From Anticarsia gemmatalis (taxonomy: Eukaryota; Arthropoda; Insecta; Lepidoptera; Erebidae): DNA of 64,000 bases. Every line of letters starts with the position of its first letter. The stretch's first letter is position 1. Below are positions 1 through 13,599 of this stretch, one piece after another. Below the pieces are notes generated by a model. That model saw only the letters and a program-made list of their open reading frames with translations. It was not told the origin of the DNA and did no database searches. The stretch is taken from NCBI RefSeq assembly GCF_050436995.1, contig NC_134767.1, forward strand, positions 4,836,001 to 4,900,000, in the 5' to 3' direction. Made by a program: the position numbers and the translations under genes.

Positions 1-3000
1 ATTATTCGCACATTTGCGAACCTCGTAAACAGATAAACACATTAACCACAATAGAATACACTGCGTTACTTGTCAACACATCTGTACTAACCATTAATTA
101 GACAACCAGTATAACAAGAGCTCTATCACCCTCAGAAATAATACAAAAATACTCAGAACTTCATACATCGAGGGGTCTGACAGACTGGTCGGTAAATTGC
201 AAGTGTTGGTAGAAATACAGTGTGTGTCAAATGACTTGTCACACATAAATAATCACGTAATTGAGTCGCTGTGGTCTCGTAGACCCTAGTGGTAAATATT
301 TGGGGTTATAGTAACGATATGGACGGTTTTGAACATATGGATCATAGGTTAACAAGTGTGAAGAGTTTCAATGGCAAATGAACAAGTGTGTTAGTAAACA
401 ATGCGAATTGCTGATTCGATCATTTATTTACCGAATATACTGATTCATGCGCATACGTAACATTGAGTATGGTTTCAGGTAATGCTTGTCATAATACAAG
501 CTCTAGCTCCGCTTGGCTTTGAATAAGATTGTGAATCGGATTGTTCAGAAATATTTCAATATGTAGGTTAAGATATTCGTTTTAATCATGTTACAATTAA
601 TGTTTACTGTTGCCTAGTGTATTTTTAATTAAGTGACATATAATTCGTGGGTATTAAATCACATAAAGGTAGTATTAATTACCATAGAGTCAAGGTTCTT
701 TCCAGCGCCATTTCGTACTCCTTTGACTGCGCAACTAATTGCAATTTAAACTTGAACAACATCATAATGCAATATTCGCAAGGGTTTTATGACATACTAA
801 ACGTTTAACAAAAAAGAGGAACCAGCTTTTTCTCGTCCCAGAAAAAACCTTAATTCGTTTTTTGCGAGACGCAAGAGGCGAAGTGTCATAAATCTAAGAA
901 AAACAAAAGACCCAATGAAAAGAGACGTGCGATGAACGTGGAACTAAATTATTTCGTCGTGTTATCGCGCAGTAGCGCCCCCTGCGGGGAAGACGACTCA
1001 CTTAGTTTTTGTGCTCACAAGTATTTTATGTTTTCGGCTTTCGAGGGTTATTATATGGTCTTAATGTGCATGTAATAATATTTTTATTTCAAACGGGTGC
1101 CTTTTGTTTGGGAAAAAAGATGCGCTTGGATGCAACCCGGCGCCTAGTTAATTTATAACTTTATTAGATTAGTTTTTACCCATGACTACAGGACAAGGGT
1201 CTCCAGTAGTCTCCACCCAAACGAAGACGGGTTCAGGCCTTAGTCTCCGACAGCATCTTATTTAGACCTTGCAAATAATGTAAGTACTGAACTTTGCTTT
1301 TAATTAGAACAGTTCTTGATGATCATGAAGACCATGAAGTTCACCATACATATATACTTACAGTCATTCGAAGAACAAGTTGAAGATCAAGACAGAAACT
1401 ATCAGCCTAATAGGAACCTAAAATCGAAAACAATAATATCATTAAGAATCTTTCTTATTTTCCCATCAGAAAACCAAATCAAATAATTTCCGACCTCCAA
1501 CACAGTGGCGCCATCTAATAAACCACTACTTCATTCAAACGTATCGATAACCTACTTAGATATAACGTACCGCTGCCACTAATCGGCAATGATCACATAT
1601 TTTTTCAAACTACCCATAAAATGTCAAAAGCTAAAATACACCGACCCCCGTACTCGAAGGGTGGTTTAGGGTGAGTCGCTCAGCGGGTAGCAGGCATTGT
1701 ATGGGACCTCAGTAGGAGCTATCATCGATGTTTTGTTATGTTAATACTGACGAGACTATCTGATACTTAGCCATGTTTTATTGCTAGTTTTTGTGCAAGA
1801 TTTATTGTAATATGGTTTGTTTAAGACAATAGGATATCTTAATTATATTTCTGTTACAAAAAGCGGGTTCTTAAAAGTTGCGAGAGAATTTCCTTTAAGG
1901 TTTAGTTTTAATGAGAAACAAAATGCCTTGCAAATTGCAATTAGCAATACGTAGCTCTAAACAACGCTTTGATAACTGCAAACGGCTTCAAACGAAGAGT
2001 TGTTTCAATAAGTAATATTTAAAAAACGTGTACAATGTTTTCTACCGCCTTTAAAAGAAGGAGATTCTCAATTCGATCGTACTTTTCTCTTAGGTAATGA
2101 CTGTAATAAATAAATCAAAAATTAAAGCAGTTGCTAAAACCCTTACAAATGTTAGGTTTCATACATATTTGAATACAATAAGAGAACAGCAAACTACAAA
2201 GATTGGATACCGTCACCCACACACAAAACTAATATCACCCAAAAACTATTAAAACCGAAGAATGTCATCGGCCATTAAGAGATAAGAGCAAAAAAATTGT
2301 CGCCAATCGTTATCAGTCGCAAATCGACTCGTTTGTTTCTAAAGGCACCGCCGAATCAGGTTGTGTTACATAGGTTACGCTTCATTTGATCTGAAAGAAA
2401 AAACAATAAAAAAATATCAGATAAATAAGACAAAGGACGTTTTTGTGAAGTTCGGAAATGATAGCGACGGAAACATTTAAGGATCATTTGAAATATCGAT
2501 TAGATTAGATCAACTGACTTGTTTCTTGTGGCCCTTTTGAGACTACAGCCGTGCCGCTTAAATATCTTTTATTAGAAATATTTTATCAGTTATTGTTTAT
2601 ATATCAGTTTGAGTAAACTTTCTTTCTTTTGTCCTAATTTTTAATGATTGTCTATGATGACTATTGTATGATTACGGCAAAGTCGCGACCGAACGAAAAG
2701 TTTTACGGAGAAAACTAGTAATTCTATTTTTTTTTCTTCGTTTAACGATGTAAAACAATATGAAATGGAACTGTTTTAGACACATTTAGCAAATCATTAA
2801 CGATCTTCTAATTTACAAATTATCTTTAGTAGCTTATTAATAAACAATCGTAAGAACAAGTCAACAATCTTAGTATAACAGCGATTTGAATTAACCAAAC
2901 TTTCCTAAAATCAAAACCGGATCGCATTTAAATCAGGCTCCAAAAGTTATTCCCACCTACGGTATCTGATGATAAAAATCAAAACAGTAGCCAAAAAAAT

Positions 3001-5672
3001 ACTAAATCGACCATCAGAAAGTTATGGGACCGAGACATTCTTAAAATACCTACTTGGTAACATTCAAACAGATTATTATCGAAGTGCTTTAATAGTGGAC
3101 TCTTGAAGCGTGAATGAAGTAAAATGTGGGACGTTAGGACCTTTATTGATCACTAATTGGCGGGAAAGGGTGACATTTTATTTTACAAATAAAAGTTCTA
3201 ATACTTTGTCGTGGTGTCAAACTGGAATTTTCTCAAGTCGACCGTACCGAGCGCTTGATAAAATTAGTCATAAAATTACTTTTATAAAAACACCGCGTTT
3301 TTATTGTGGCTGTTTAAAAATCGTTATGTTTTCTGGTTAACGTGAAGTATTCTTACTTTTAAGAGCTAATTTAAGTTAAAAGGCGAGATTGTGTCATAAG
3401 ATAACTCAAATGAGAAATATTTACAGAAGTCTCTTTAAACCATAATTTTAAAGACAGTTCTTGAACAATGATGCAAAAGTTCGCAGGGCCGGTAATAAAC
3501 AGTGCAGTGCCCAAAGCTTTTTTATAACTTAAGAAAACATATTAAGTAATACTTTAACCATAACTATTGACGTATAGATAGTCCCAAAATTATATCTCAA
3601 GCTAGCGCCTTAAAAAATAATGTTAGCAACAAACCGCGTCGCGATTATTGCAATTACTTTTCAATCAGGCGAACACCTGTATCATTTATTTAAACATTCG
3701 TTAAACAAGCTTATAAACCCGTAAATACAAAACAAACACGCTAAAAAACCATCGGAGCTAATTTACAGATGATTTACAGCATAATTGAAAGTTTTTAGTC
3801 GTTGTTTAGTGGCGGTATAAAGTAATAGGGATAGTAATGAAATAATACGAGCCGGGCATTCTTTGAGGTCGACTGATAAGGATCGCGATACAATTCCGTC
3901 TAATGCTGTCGAATGTTCACTAAATGTGGTCATGTGAAACATTCAACGAGCATAGACCCAGGAATAGAGCAGAATAGACTTACAAATAAAGGTACTTTTT
4001 CTGACACAAGTACATAATTCTATTTAGTAATATTTATTCACATAGTTTTTGCTTCAAATTCCCCAGACGGCTTATAATATTTTTTGACAATCAAAACCTA
4101 GTAACTTCTTTCTTACTGATCCAACATAAATAATAGCAATTTGCATATTTGCACAAATGTGTCGTATAGTGGTAAGTGGTTTAAGAAACAAAACTCATGA
4201 TCAAAACTTAATTTTTTTTTAAAGTTTACTCCATTATAACTTTAGATTAAAAGAACTAAATATGATTTTAGAGATTATGTCATGGAAAAAAGTATGAAGA
4301 TTAAATTTCTATTAATCTATATATAATATAATTTCCATTTCTAAATATTATTAAGCCTTAGATGCAACCCAACAGGTGCTAGTTATTAACAACATACATA
4401 TTAGTTCATAGCACTACCACTAGATGGCGCACGTACCCCAAACACAATAGTTTTGTACTTACAAATGTAATATCACGATAATTGGAATATTTTAATTATA
4501 TTTTACTATGAGAATCGTTTTTATTTGAGATTTATTATCATAGGTTAGTTTTTACTAAAATTGACTGTTTTGAGTTAAAGACGCGAATACTTAGGGCATT
4601 TAAATTACTATTACTACAGAAAACTGTTGATAATCTAAACTAACTGATACTTATTAGAAGTAAGTTTTAACTGTTATCAATAACGGCAAGTATTATAATA
4701 ATAACATATTAAACCCAACAATCCGCCGCGCCGTCCCACTGCTGGGAAAGAGTTTCCTTCCAGAATTTAGCAAAAGTTAATTATGGGTATAGGCAAGTGC
4801 CAGTTAAGTGCAAGTTACAAAACTAAGAACCCTTCAAATAACGCAAACGAATACAATAATAATGAAAACTTATAAAAATAAAACCACCAACCAACCTAAG
4901 ACCTTTCCGTGATAAAATTATCAATAAAATATTATCACTCACGATCAAACAGTAAAACATTTTCAACCTTTATCTACATATTTAATCAAAACGATTACCG
5001 GGGGTTGTAACAAGCCCTCGTTTAGGGGATGAACAAATAAAAGGTTTTATTCACCTGTTTGATACAAGATTGAGTTATTCGTTTCCAATTATTGCGATTA
5101 GTCGTAAGTGGTTGCGACTTGTCGTTTAGTGAACGATTGCCTAATTTGTTAACCCTTTGTTAAAGGATGTGGGGTTATCGGGTTATCAGCTGTTCGCTCT
5201 CCCACAATTTGTTTGTAGGTTTTTGTTGAGGATTGTGAGAAACAAACCTTTGTAAAGTATTATTGATTGCAGACAAAACCAGGTAATTATATAATGTAAT
5301 TATGGACAAACTATTTCAAGCAAGTGTAATTATCTTCATTTAAGATTTTGAGAAAATTAAATTTAAGTCCTATGCCAAGTTCATCTCATTTAGACGTTAT
5401 TTACTTGTAATATTATTACATACTATATCTGCTAAGGCATTTCCTTTTGCGTATTCTCTGATGATAGAGCTAACCACCTATTTTGAAAAGTGGTTCCGTT
5501 ACTATCACTCCAACGTGTCTAAACCTTGAACAGCCTAGATGCATAAAATGTTTTATTTGTATTATTTCAATTACATTTAAAGCCCTTAGGTGCAGTGTTA
5601 AGAGTATTACTCCAATACATAACCAATTCTGCACAATATAAATTGATACCTAATTTCTTAACGATTTTTAAG
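1..5672. other. AT-rich non-coding DNA
   Basis: No convincing coding exon or RNA gene was found. Two short scraps resemble the 3' part of a lepidopteran tRNA-type SINE in reverse: 1180-1262 (ACAGGACAAGGGTCTCC... GGTTCAGGCCTTAGTCT) and 4727-4770 (CGTCCCACTGCTGGGAAAG). A GC-richer island at about 1640-1725 (GACCCCCGTACTCGAAGGG) is probably another repeat remnant that I cannot classify. Short open frames such as 3110-3340 show no known motif. Confidence 0.5.
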
Positions 5673-5860
5673 TCAACTCTCGCGCTAAAACTTACTCCTG
5701 TACCGCGGAGGTTTTTACAAACATACAAACAACGGACACAAAGTACAACTAGACTCGAAACTACTTTTTGTGGATCGCACAAATATTTATTCCGCGAAGA
5801 AATTGAACTCATTACCTCCCATGGTAGTGGCGTGGAGACCTTAACCACTGCGCCAAGGTT
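5673..5860 (-). repeat. tRNA-derived SINE, family A, degraded copy
   Basis: On the minus strand the head has a perfect A-box (TGGCGCAGTGG, 5855-5845) and a weakened B-box (GAGTTCAATTTC). The body (ATTTGTGCGATCCAC, then TTGTGTCCGTTGTTTG) matches the copy at 27.0-27.2 kb. Open reading frames on both strands here are by-products of the repeat. Confidence 0.75.
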
Positions 5861-8684
5861 TAAAACTACCAGTAGCTTGACAAACAAAACTTTAGCTTAT
5901 TATCTAACCTACATCAGCACCATAGTCACGTATACCTTCTAACTTGAATAATAAACCGTTTAAAATTGTCTCACCTCACTTCATTATGTAAAACACATGT
6001 AAACATGGACATCACATACAGATGGAGGCACATACAAACTAAATCGCGCTCTTACTTACTTCCATATCAATTTGTTGTTATTTCCAATGATTAAACTTTT
6101 TTTTCACGTGTGTTCTCTTTACTAATCCGTGTATAAAATACAATTGAAATTTAACCTTAATATTTGTGAAGTAAAGTCTAATTTAGTTTGATCTCTAAGA
6201 GTTATAATTGTGTAACACGCTCATAGTAAAATAAGCTTTGTTTTTTAAAAGATAGGGTTGATTTTTACTTTGTTCTTATCTTCTGCAACCTTAATTTCTA
6301 ATGAGACGTGTGCTGTCTTTTGTTTTATTTAGATTTCTAAACTGTAGTACAGAGTTATGTAATATACATATAGTTTTGTTTTCATCTCGACGTGCGGCTA
6401 CTATTAACTGTGGGTTCCGGATAAAAAGATTACTTGTTATTGCAAAGGTTTTTGCAATTATACTGTCAGTTCATTTCGCATATAGAATCATTACAATTTT
6501 GTAAACGGAAATGCGGATGTTGCATTAAGTGAAATTGAATTAAGCTTAGTATAAACTATATCGTTTTTTAAAATTATCGCATTATCACCCGACTTTTCTT
6601 TAGTCATGACGCATTTAGGTAGTTACTAGACGTACAATAGGTATACACGTTTTTCTGATTATAGTAGAAAAAGAAACCCACAAAATAGGTATTATATTTT
6701 TAGTGAAAAGCTGCTCAAAACGGCCGAGCTTTGAAAACCTTAGTATTTCACATCCTGACTTTTATTTTTTTTTATTTATTTAAACTAATTTAAAGGTAAA
6801 TACAACAGGTATAATATACTTATGAATAAAAAAAAGACTAATAAAATAGATTCAAATCTTATATAAAATACCCAGTGTTACCAAAAAAACAGCATAAAAT
6901 ATACTTTGCCATAAAATAATAAATTTTAGTAGAAAATTATTTATTTGGCAATAGTTTTCCTATGCTTACTGCCCAGTGGGCGTAAGAAAACTGTTTCCAC
7001 ATCGACACGGTGCCATGTTGTTTCTGCACTCTGTGTGATAATTTCAAGTTATTTATGTCTAATAAATATTCATTTTCATAGCGCAATGACGTAAAATAAG
7101 TGACTTTAAAAGGCAATAAGTATGACAGTCGTTCTCGGATTAGCTGATTATCTACAGTTGTGTTTTATGTTGCTTTTTCCCCTGACTTCGGCGGTTAACT
7201 GAATTTCAATTAAAGTGGGTACTTCTTCCTGCAACTGGCTGACCCCAGCTGTTCGTTTACGTACATTCATCCATTCACATCACCTTTCGGAGAAAAGCGT
7301 TGCCTATTTTTGGTAACGGGTGTTAAAGTAGGTATCTTCATAATATAATAATTATAAAATCGTTTCAACGACTTACTTGCTAAAGCGCAGTGGATTATAC
7401 TGACAATCTTTCTATTTCTTTAACAAATAACCTTTAACCTCTTGCACTTTTCTGTTAGGTAGACAATAATAGTAGTTTTTGTAACTAATTATATTGTTAG
7501 CTTAAAAAAATGCCAGCAATTTATTCATATACCTGTATAATAAGAAATTTGTACCGTTCATATTATTATAACGCAAAGGAGTCTATGAGATATTAGAAGG
7601 AGAGAGTATTGCTTACATAATTTCTTCAAAACATAATATTATATCTTTTAAAAGATCTGTCGCAAATGTACTTTATTACGGGATATTATATTAGTATTAG
7701 GGTCTTTATAACCGCAGTGCTTCAGGTCCCGTGTAACGTTACTTACTTCCTTCATTAACTATACCAATGATGTAATGATTTGTGCTTACATATCAACTAT
7801 AACTTAACGATTTTCTTCCTAGATCTTTATTAAACTCATTCTGCCTTGATTACAATTCTGCTTCTGATTACGACCCTTTTGATTTTACACTTTCTACCAA
7901 CATTTCTTCCTTTGCAACACACTATGGTGTACGTCATTTAACTTTGCATATTTGAATATAGCAGCAAACTCCTGTGAGATAAGCAAAAAATATGACAAAA
8001 ACAAGAGACGTAGGAAGGATGTGCTGAGTGCGGATAATGAAATGACAAAATATTACTCTCCATTGTCATCCACACCTCTCCTTTGTTGCTTGTTTTAATT
8101 TTTCTCTTCTAGCATGATGACAGACGATAATATGTGCCAAAAGATAGGGCTGACTATGGTAAATAATACGAGGTATGTTACTGTTACTTGCAAATCATGA
8201 CTAACTTTACAATGTATGTTCTCAGCTATATAAAACAAGAATCTTTTTAAAGATATCAATGCATGAGTGCGTAGGTACTACATTGTTGCCAATCCGTCCT
8301 TCAATTTAGTACAGAACTAGTGCGGAAAGATAACGCACAATTATTCTAGAATGAACTTGAGATTGTTTCGACATTTACGTTTTAAGTTACTAAATTGCTA
8401 GTGATAATATATGGTTATAATATACTGTTAGTCATTTCTCTTATAACATTACACGTCTATCTTTGAGGGGGTAAGTACACATTAACCGCATTTGTTGGGC
8501 CCAATGGTGATGCACTTAGAATATCATGATATTCCTCCAATACATTATCTTGTCAACCAGAAATAACCACTAAACCTTATTCATAAACACACTATAAACC
8601 TTTTTTAGAGAAACGACTACTAAAATATGTTTTCTCTCTTTCATTTAGCTAAGGAGTGAAAAAAACAAAACACTTTATAAGCCT
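5861..8684. other. AT-rich non-coding DNA
   Basis: No gene, tRNA or classifiable mobile element was recognised. The 67-codon frame at 6301-6504 has no conserved motif and no splice context that would make it credible. Confidence 0.4.
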
Positions 8685-8752
8685 TTCATAACTTCATGTA
8701 TTTTTATGAATAAGAGTACCCTCTTATTCATAAAAATACATGAAGTTATGAA
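8685..8752. repeat. Perfect 32-bp inverted repeat with a 4-nt loop
   Basis: The left arm 8685-8716 and right arm 8721-8752 are exact reverse complements over all 32 bases, separated only by TACC. The arms stop abruptly: the next flanking bases do not pair. No terminal repeats or target duplication typical of a transposon flank it. If transcribed it would fold into a perfect hairpin. Confidence 0.97.
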
Positions 8753-8788
8753 TCATTTATTAGCTCAGTAGATATCATTTATTAGCTC
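8752..8788. repeat. Partial tandem duplication, 22-bp period
   Basis: ATCATTTATTAGCTC occurs twice, separated by AGTAGAT, starting at the last base of the adjacent perfect palindrome. This suggests the same replication or repair event disturbed both. Confidence 0.85.
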
Positions 8789-8939
8789 TATTTGTTTTTA
8801 ATTACTATCAACGCTGAGGCATACTTACACTCAATCATGGACGACCATACATTTACTCTTCACAAAAAAAGAGATCCCTGTGCATCAAGAAAACAGTTTT
8901 AAAGTTATCAGATACAACCGACAAAGCTTTTTTTTTTCT

Positions 8940-9165
8940 TCCGGAAAATGCATTACTGCGTGTCCCGCTCCAGGGAGGAAGCGGGGGTCTGTAGGGCTCT
9001 CCCGCCGGCAAAGTGATCCGGCTTTAAATTTGGGCATACCGACTAAAAACCTGACGGTGTTCCTTCAACAATCACCATAAAGTGGCCAGGATGCGGTACC
9101 TCCAATTGAATACTCCGCGTCCCAAACCGACTAAGTCTAGCCAGTTGACCATGTTACACCATATA
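8940..9165. repeat. GC-rich unclassified repeat remnant
   Basis: A sharp rise in GC content (CCAGGGAGGAAGCGGGGGTC, GGCTCTCCCGCCGGCAAAG) is set in AT-rich DNA. The 66-codon frame at 8880-9080 runs into it but has no recognisable domain. It looks like a scrap of an interspersed element, not a gene; the family is not identified. Confidence 0.4.
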
Positions 9166-9883
9166 CCTAGTATAATATAACACATGGGAAGTTCGCATCA
9201 ATCGACACAACATCGGTAGGTAGGTACTTGCAGTAATGCTCACGTACAATTACACACAGGTATGTGTTACAGTAACGCACTGCTGGAGTTTTGTCATCGT
9301 GCGCCTAATTACCGGTTACGTGTCAAGTGGACTATGGTTGCTGTCGTCAAGACTATGTGCTGTTTGACAACACTGAGTTATATATTCTTTTACTGATGAT
9401 TGTTGTTGCTTGTCTAAGCGTTCTTCTTACTCTGTGCCTGAAAATCACGAATTTATGATAAACATAACTAATTGATTGGTGTTTTTCACACACCACTGCC
9501 TACATTGATGACGTGATATATTATGTATGTATGTGCAAATTGATAATGTAATTTTACGGTTAAAAAAATAAATCAACTCTTAACTTTAAATAACATTGTA
9601 GATATCTAACAATACTTTACGAAGTGTATGTAGTAGTGTGGGAAGACTGCTGCTTACTAGAGGGTCTCTTTAGGAAGCAATAGTCATTACGTAACAAAAA
9701 AAATAGAAATTAAAACTGAATTGAAGATATCAGTACTGGACATATTCCAACGAATTATGGATTCACCTGAATAAAATAGCAAATTACTAAAGAACTAATC
9801 AAATTAGAAAGAGCAAAGCAGCTTCCATAAGCAGCAGATATTATAATGGTTAAAGAAAATAATAATCTTTGTATTCATTTTTA

Positions 9884-10393
9884 TCTATACTAATATTATA
9901 AAGTTGAAGAGTTTGTTTGTTTGTTTGTTTGTTTGTTTGAACGCGCTAATCTCAGGAACTACTGGTCCGATTTGAAAAATTCTTTCAGTGTTAGATAGCC
10001 CATTCATCGAGGAAGGCTATAGGCTATATATCATCACGATACGACCAATAGGAGCGGGGAAAATTATGACGCATTATCTCTTATAGCTGACCCGCGCAAC
10101 TTCGCTTGCGTCACATAAGAGAGAATGAGTAAAAATTTCCCCCGTTTTTGTAACATTTTTTGCTGCTGCTCTGCTCCTATTAGTCGTAGCGTGATGATAT
10201 ATAGCCTATAACCTTTCTCGGTAAACGGGCTATCTAACACTGAAAGAATTTTTCAAATCGGATCAGTAGTTCCTGAGATTAGCACGTTCAAACAAACAAA
10301 CAAACAAACAATCAAACAAACAAACAAACAAACTCTTCAGCTTTATAATATTAGTATAGATGTGACGCAAGCGAAGTTGCGCGGGTCAGCTAG
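9884..10393 (+). mobile_element. Non-autonomous Helitron, family 1, interrupted by a second copy
   Basis: The element starts A|TCTATACTAATATTATAAAG at 9884, has a (GTTT)n run, and ends GGGTCAGCTAG|T at 10393. Its own DNA is 9884-10083 plus 10361-10393 (233 bp). A hairpin (CGCAA, 6 nt, TTGCG, 10366-10381) sits 8 nt before the terminal CTAG, as expected for Helitrons. The insertion is between host A and T with no target duplication. It has no coding capacity; replication would need a Rep/helicase supplied elsewhere. Confidence 0.85.
10084..10360 (-). mobile_element. Non-autonomous Helitron, family 1, nested in reverse inside the first
   Basis: This reverse-oriented 277-bp copy splits the host element between A and T of its CTCTTATGTGACGC segment. 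The two host halves rejoin perfectly if it is removed. Its 5' end (TCTATAC...) is complete; the 3' CTAG has lost one terminal base, reading TAGCTGACC on the plus strand. Confidence 0.88.
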
Positions 10394-11244
10394 TATAAAA
10401 TATTGTGTTAAGCCTCTCTAACTCCGTAACAATGCATAATCTCGTTAATTTTAACTAAATATTTAAATATCTAAAGTTTTCTCTACATTAAAATTCAGTA
10501 AAAGTGACGAGTCATAGAGTTTCACTATTCTTAAACTACAAGTCGGAATAATACCAGTGTTAGTTAACCACCGATTTAACTTTGGACTAGTTCAATTAGC
10601 ACCACTTAATATAAAAATAATAACTGCAATATTTTTTTCAACTTGTTCACCACATTTTTTAAATAATTTACCGTCTGAAAATTTTTACATCTTTTTTCTG
10701 GTGGTATCCCACTTGAACTGCGATCACTAAAGGCTGCTCGATCGGATTGAGAATGTTTAAACTGTGTACGTCTTACCCTGATAGCTAATCCTCAAGTTTG
10801 TCACTGAAAATGACGTTTAACGCTTGACGCTTAAACTACACAGTGAGACTGCTTAAAATTTTTACGCACATATTTATCTTTTTTATTTGGTAATTGGTAC
10901 GAGATCAAACCTGGACTGAAATGGTACTTGGTAATAACTACGTTTAGGTTCGACAAAGCTTGGCCTTTTGGTAATCAAAATACGTCAAACTCGGAAATAA
11001 TATAGGTATTGATCCAAAAGTCTATACATCTATATATCTATCACCGTACGTAACTTAAGTGCATAACATGTTGCAACGGTGTTAGCACATAATTTCTGAG
11101 TAATTACAGCGATAACGCACTGGTAGCATCATAGCCCACTCAGGGTTGACCTGGCTGATGGAATCCGTCTAGTTTGCTGTACCACTCAACCGGAGAATCA
11201 GAACTGCGATTAAAATTTTGTTGCATTTAAAATTTATACTGATA
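10394..11244. other. AT-rich non-coding DNA
   Basis: Nothing classifiable was seen. Confidence 0.4.
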
Positions 11245-11456
11245 CTAGCTTTGAACCGGGACTTCGTCTACATAGTGTAGTGACTTAGGGCACAATTTCT
11301 GTGCAACAGTGTGTACCCTTTTCGATCAAAAATTAGTTTTTTCTCAAGGTTAACTCTAAATTTGTACCAAATTTTGTTAAAGTTGGGTCAGTGGTTTAGA
11401 CGTGAAAGCGAAATAAACAGACAGACTGAGTTACTTTTGGCCGTTAAAATATTAGA
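11245..11456 (-). mobile_element. Helitron-like repeat ending in CTAG
   Basis: A|CTAGCTTTGAACCGGGACTTCGTC begins the reverse-oriented element at 11245. The body includes CCAAATTTTGTTAAAGTTGG and CAGACAGACTGAG. The far end near ATATTAGAATAA is less certain. The layout matches other lepidopteran Helitron-type repeats, but the family differs from family 1. Confidence 0.55.
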
Positions 11457-11637
11457 ATAATATGAAATATTTTAATAATAATCAATAAAATGATTTTAGT
11501 TACATAGTTATAACAAAACAATTTTTGAAAAAAATAGTTTAAAAGGGCGATGTATTCATAGGGCGCACTCAGGTTCTTCAAAATCTAGAGAGTGAAAAGC
11601 CTTCAGTATTTGTAAAGCACACATAAAGTATCTTAGA

Positions 11638-11893
11638 CTAGCGGACCCGCGCAACTTCGCTTGCGTCACTTAAGTTAATCATGATTTTCCCCGTTTTTGT
11701 AACATTTTTCACTGTTACTCTGCTCCTATTGGTCGTAGCGTGATGATATATAGCCTATAGCCTTCCTCGATAAATGGGCTATCTAACACTGAAATATTTT
11801 TTCAAATCGGACCAGTAGTTCCTGAGATTAGCGCGTTCAAACAAACAATCAAACATACAAAAAAACTCTTCAGCTTTATAATATTAGTATAGA
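11638..11893 (-). mobile_element. Non-autonomous Helitron, family 1
   Basis: A 256-bp reverse-oriented copy is bounded by A|CTAG (11638) and ...ATTAGTATAGA|T (11893). The body is nearly the same as the nested copy at 10.1 kb (ATATATAGCCTATAGCC, GGGCTATCTAACACTGAAA). There is no target duplication. Confidence 0.85.
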
Positions 11894-12334
11894 TAATACA
11901 TTACCCACCTACACACATTACCAAACATAGCAAAAGAACGATTGACCTAAAATTTTGTTCCGAACCTTAAATCCAACCTTCAACCATTCACCATAAAATT
12001 TCATTCATCAACTGAATTATTGCCACTCAATGTATCACTTAAAGTATTAACATTTCTTAGCGTGAACTTTTAAGTATTGCACTTTCAAGTATATGTGCAA
12101 TCGTTTCTCTAAGTCGATCAAATGTGCGCTGGACACGAGTACAGTATTTAATATTATAGCTGTATGTCTGAATATAGCAAGCCGCTGAAGGCGTAAAGTA
12201 AAAATAATAAAACGGCCAAGTACGAGATGGACTCGCGCACAAAGGTTCCATACCATTATTTAGAAACGTCAAAAATTACGATTGTCATATGGGAACCCGC
12301 ATAAATATTTATTATGCTATGTTTTTTTATATTT

Positions 12335-12535
12335 GTTGATATAGCTGCAACAGAAATACATCACCTGTGAATATTTCAGCTGTCTTACTATCACGGTCCT
12401 TGAGTTACAGCCTGGTGACAGACACACATACAGGCAGACAGACGGACAAACGGACGGCCCAGACAGAGAGAAAGCGAAGTCTCAGTAAAAGGGCCCCGTT
12501 TTTACCCTTTCGGTTTGGTACCCTTAAATCGTAAG
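12335..12535. repeat. Interspersed repeat, probably a LINE 3' tail
   Basis: TATAGCTGCAACAGAAATAC, CACGGTCCTTGAGTTACAGC, a (CAGA/GGAC)n stretch and GGGCCCCGTTTTTACCC then GGTACCC form a layout I recognise as common in Lepidoptera, usually attributed to the 3' end of an RTE-type LINE. No coding part is attached. Confidence 0.55.
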
Positions 12536-13599
12536 AACCTCTCCTACATCACTTGTTTTTTCTTTTCGTGCGTGTAACGGAGGCGCAAGGACGACGGAGT
12601 CCTTTCATTCCTTCACTCGCACTTCTTGCTTTCATCTTTTGTATTTAATTTTCGCCTTACACGCAACTATTTGTTGCTATATTCAGACAATCAAAGTTAA
12701 GAGGCAAGTAATAACAAAGCTATGTGCATGCATTTGACCTCAATTTGAGAATTGACAACATCATCACTTGAACGCGAATTTTCTGACAATTGAAGTGTAA
12801 TCAACACTGCTATGAGTATGAAATCTTGTGTAGGTAAGTGTGTTTTGTCAATAATCATCTTAGATTTCATCAATGTGATGATTGTAAATTAACCCCACTC
12901 AGGTTCACTTGATTATTACGATAAAATAAAGAGGAATTTAAACTACCAGTTCTAACCATTAGCTTTTCCAACTATTACTAGCATGTGTTAATAATTAACT
13001 TTAATTTTACCTTTGACCGTATTTATTTCGATTCTTCGGTTTTATATTTAAAAAGAATTATGAGTAATTAAACTGCAGTAGGTTAGTGCTGTAATATGCT
13101 TGAAATTAAACAACAACAGCAGAACACACTTGCATAAAACGTAGAATAATCGCAAACATCGTGAACTAAACGGCTAGAATGCAAAATTACATTGATTTGT
13201 GACTGGTAGAGCTTTTTTAACTTTAGCCGTATTATTTTGTACGGAGAGAGTGTAGAACAATTTATAGCAAGTACCTTCCGGAAGAGATATAATATTTGTT
13301 CCAGTTTCTTATGTTTCGTAACAACCGAAGATATTATTAAGTAGCCACAATTACAGTGTCCAGTATTCTAATAACAAATATTATAGAACAATGAACTAAG
13401 ACTTGTAACTCGGCTTATCCAATCAACATAACTTTCTAATCCCTATCAATAAATGCGAATGTAATGCTGTCTATCTCATCTTCAGGTCTGAACCACTGAA
13501 CAGATCTGGATGACATTTTGTACCAAGTTAATATAAGACCTGAGAAAGGACATAGAATAGTTTTTAGCCCGGATATCTCACGGAAACGGGAACAATGCG
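12536..13599. other. Non-coding DNA
   Basis: AT-rich with no recognised gene. Short minus-strand frames near 12.05-12.27 kb and 13.44-13.67 kb overlap repeats or show no motif. Confidence 0.4.

Noticed and set aside
5567..5942. Open frames of 106 and 115 codons on opposite strands
   Set aside because: Both overlap a tRNA-derived SINE and show no protein motif.
9900..10335. GTTT/CAAA repeated units as a possible CRISPR-like or satellite array
   Set aside because: They are microsatellite runs inside Helitron elements, with no unique spacers.
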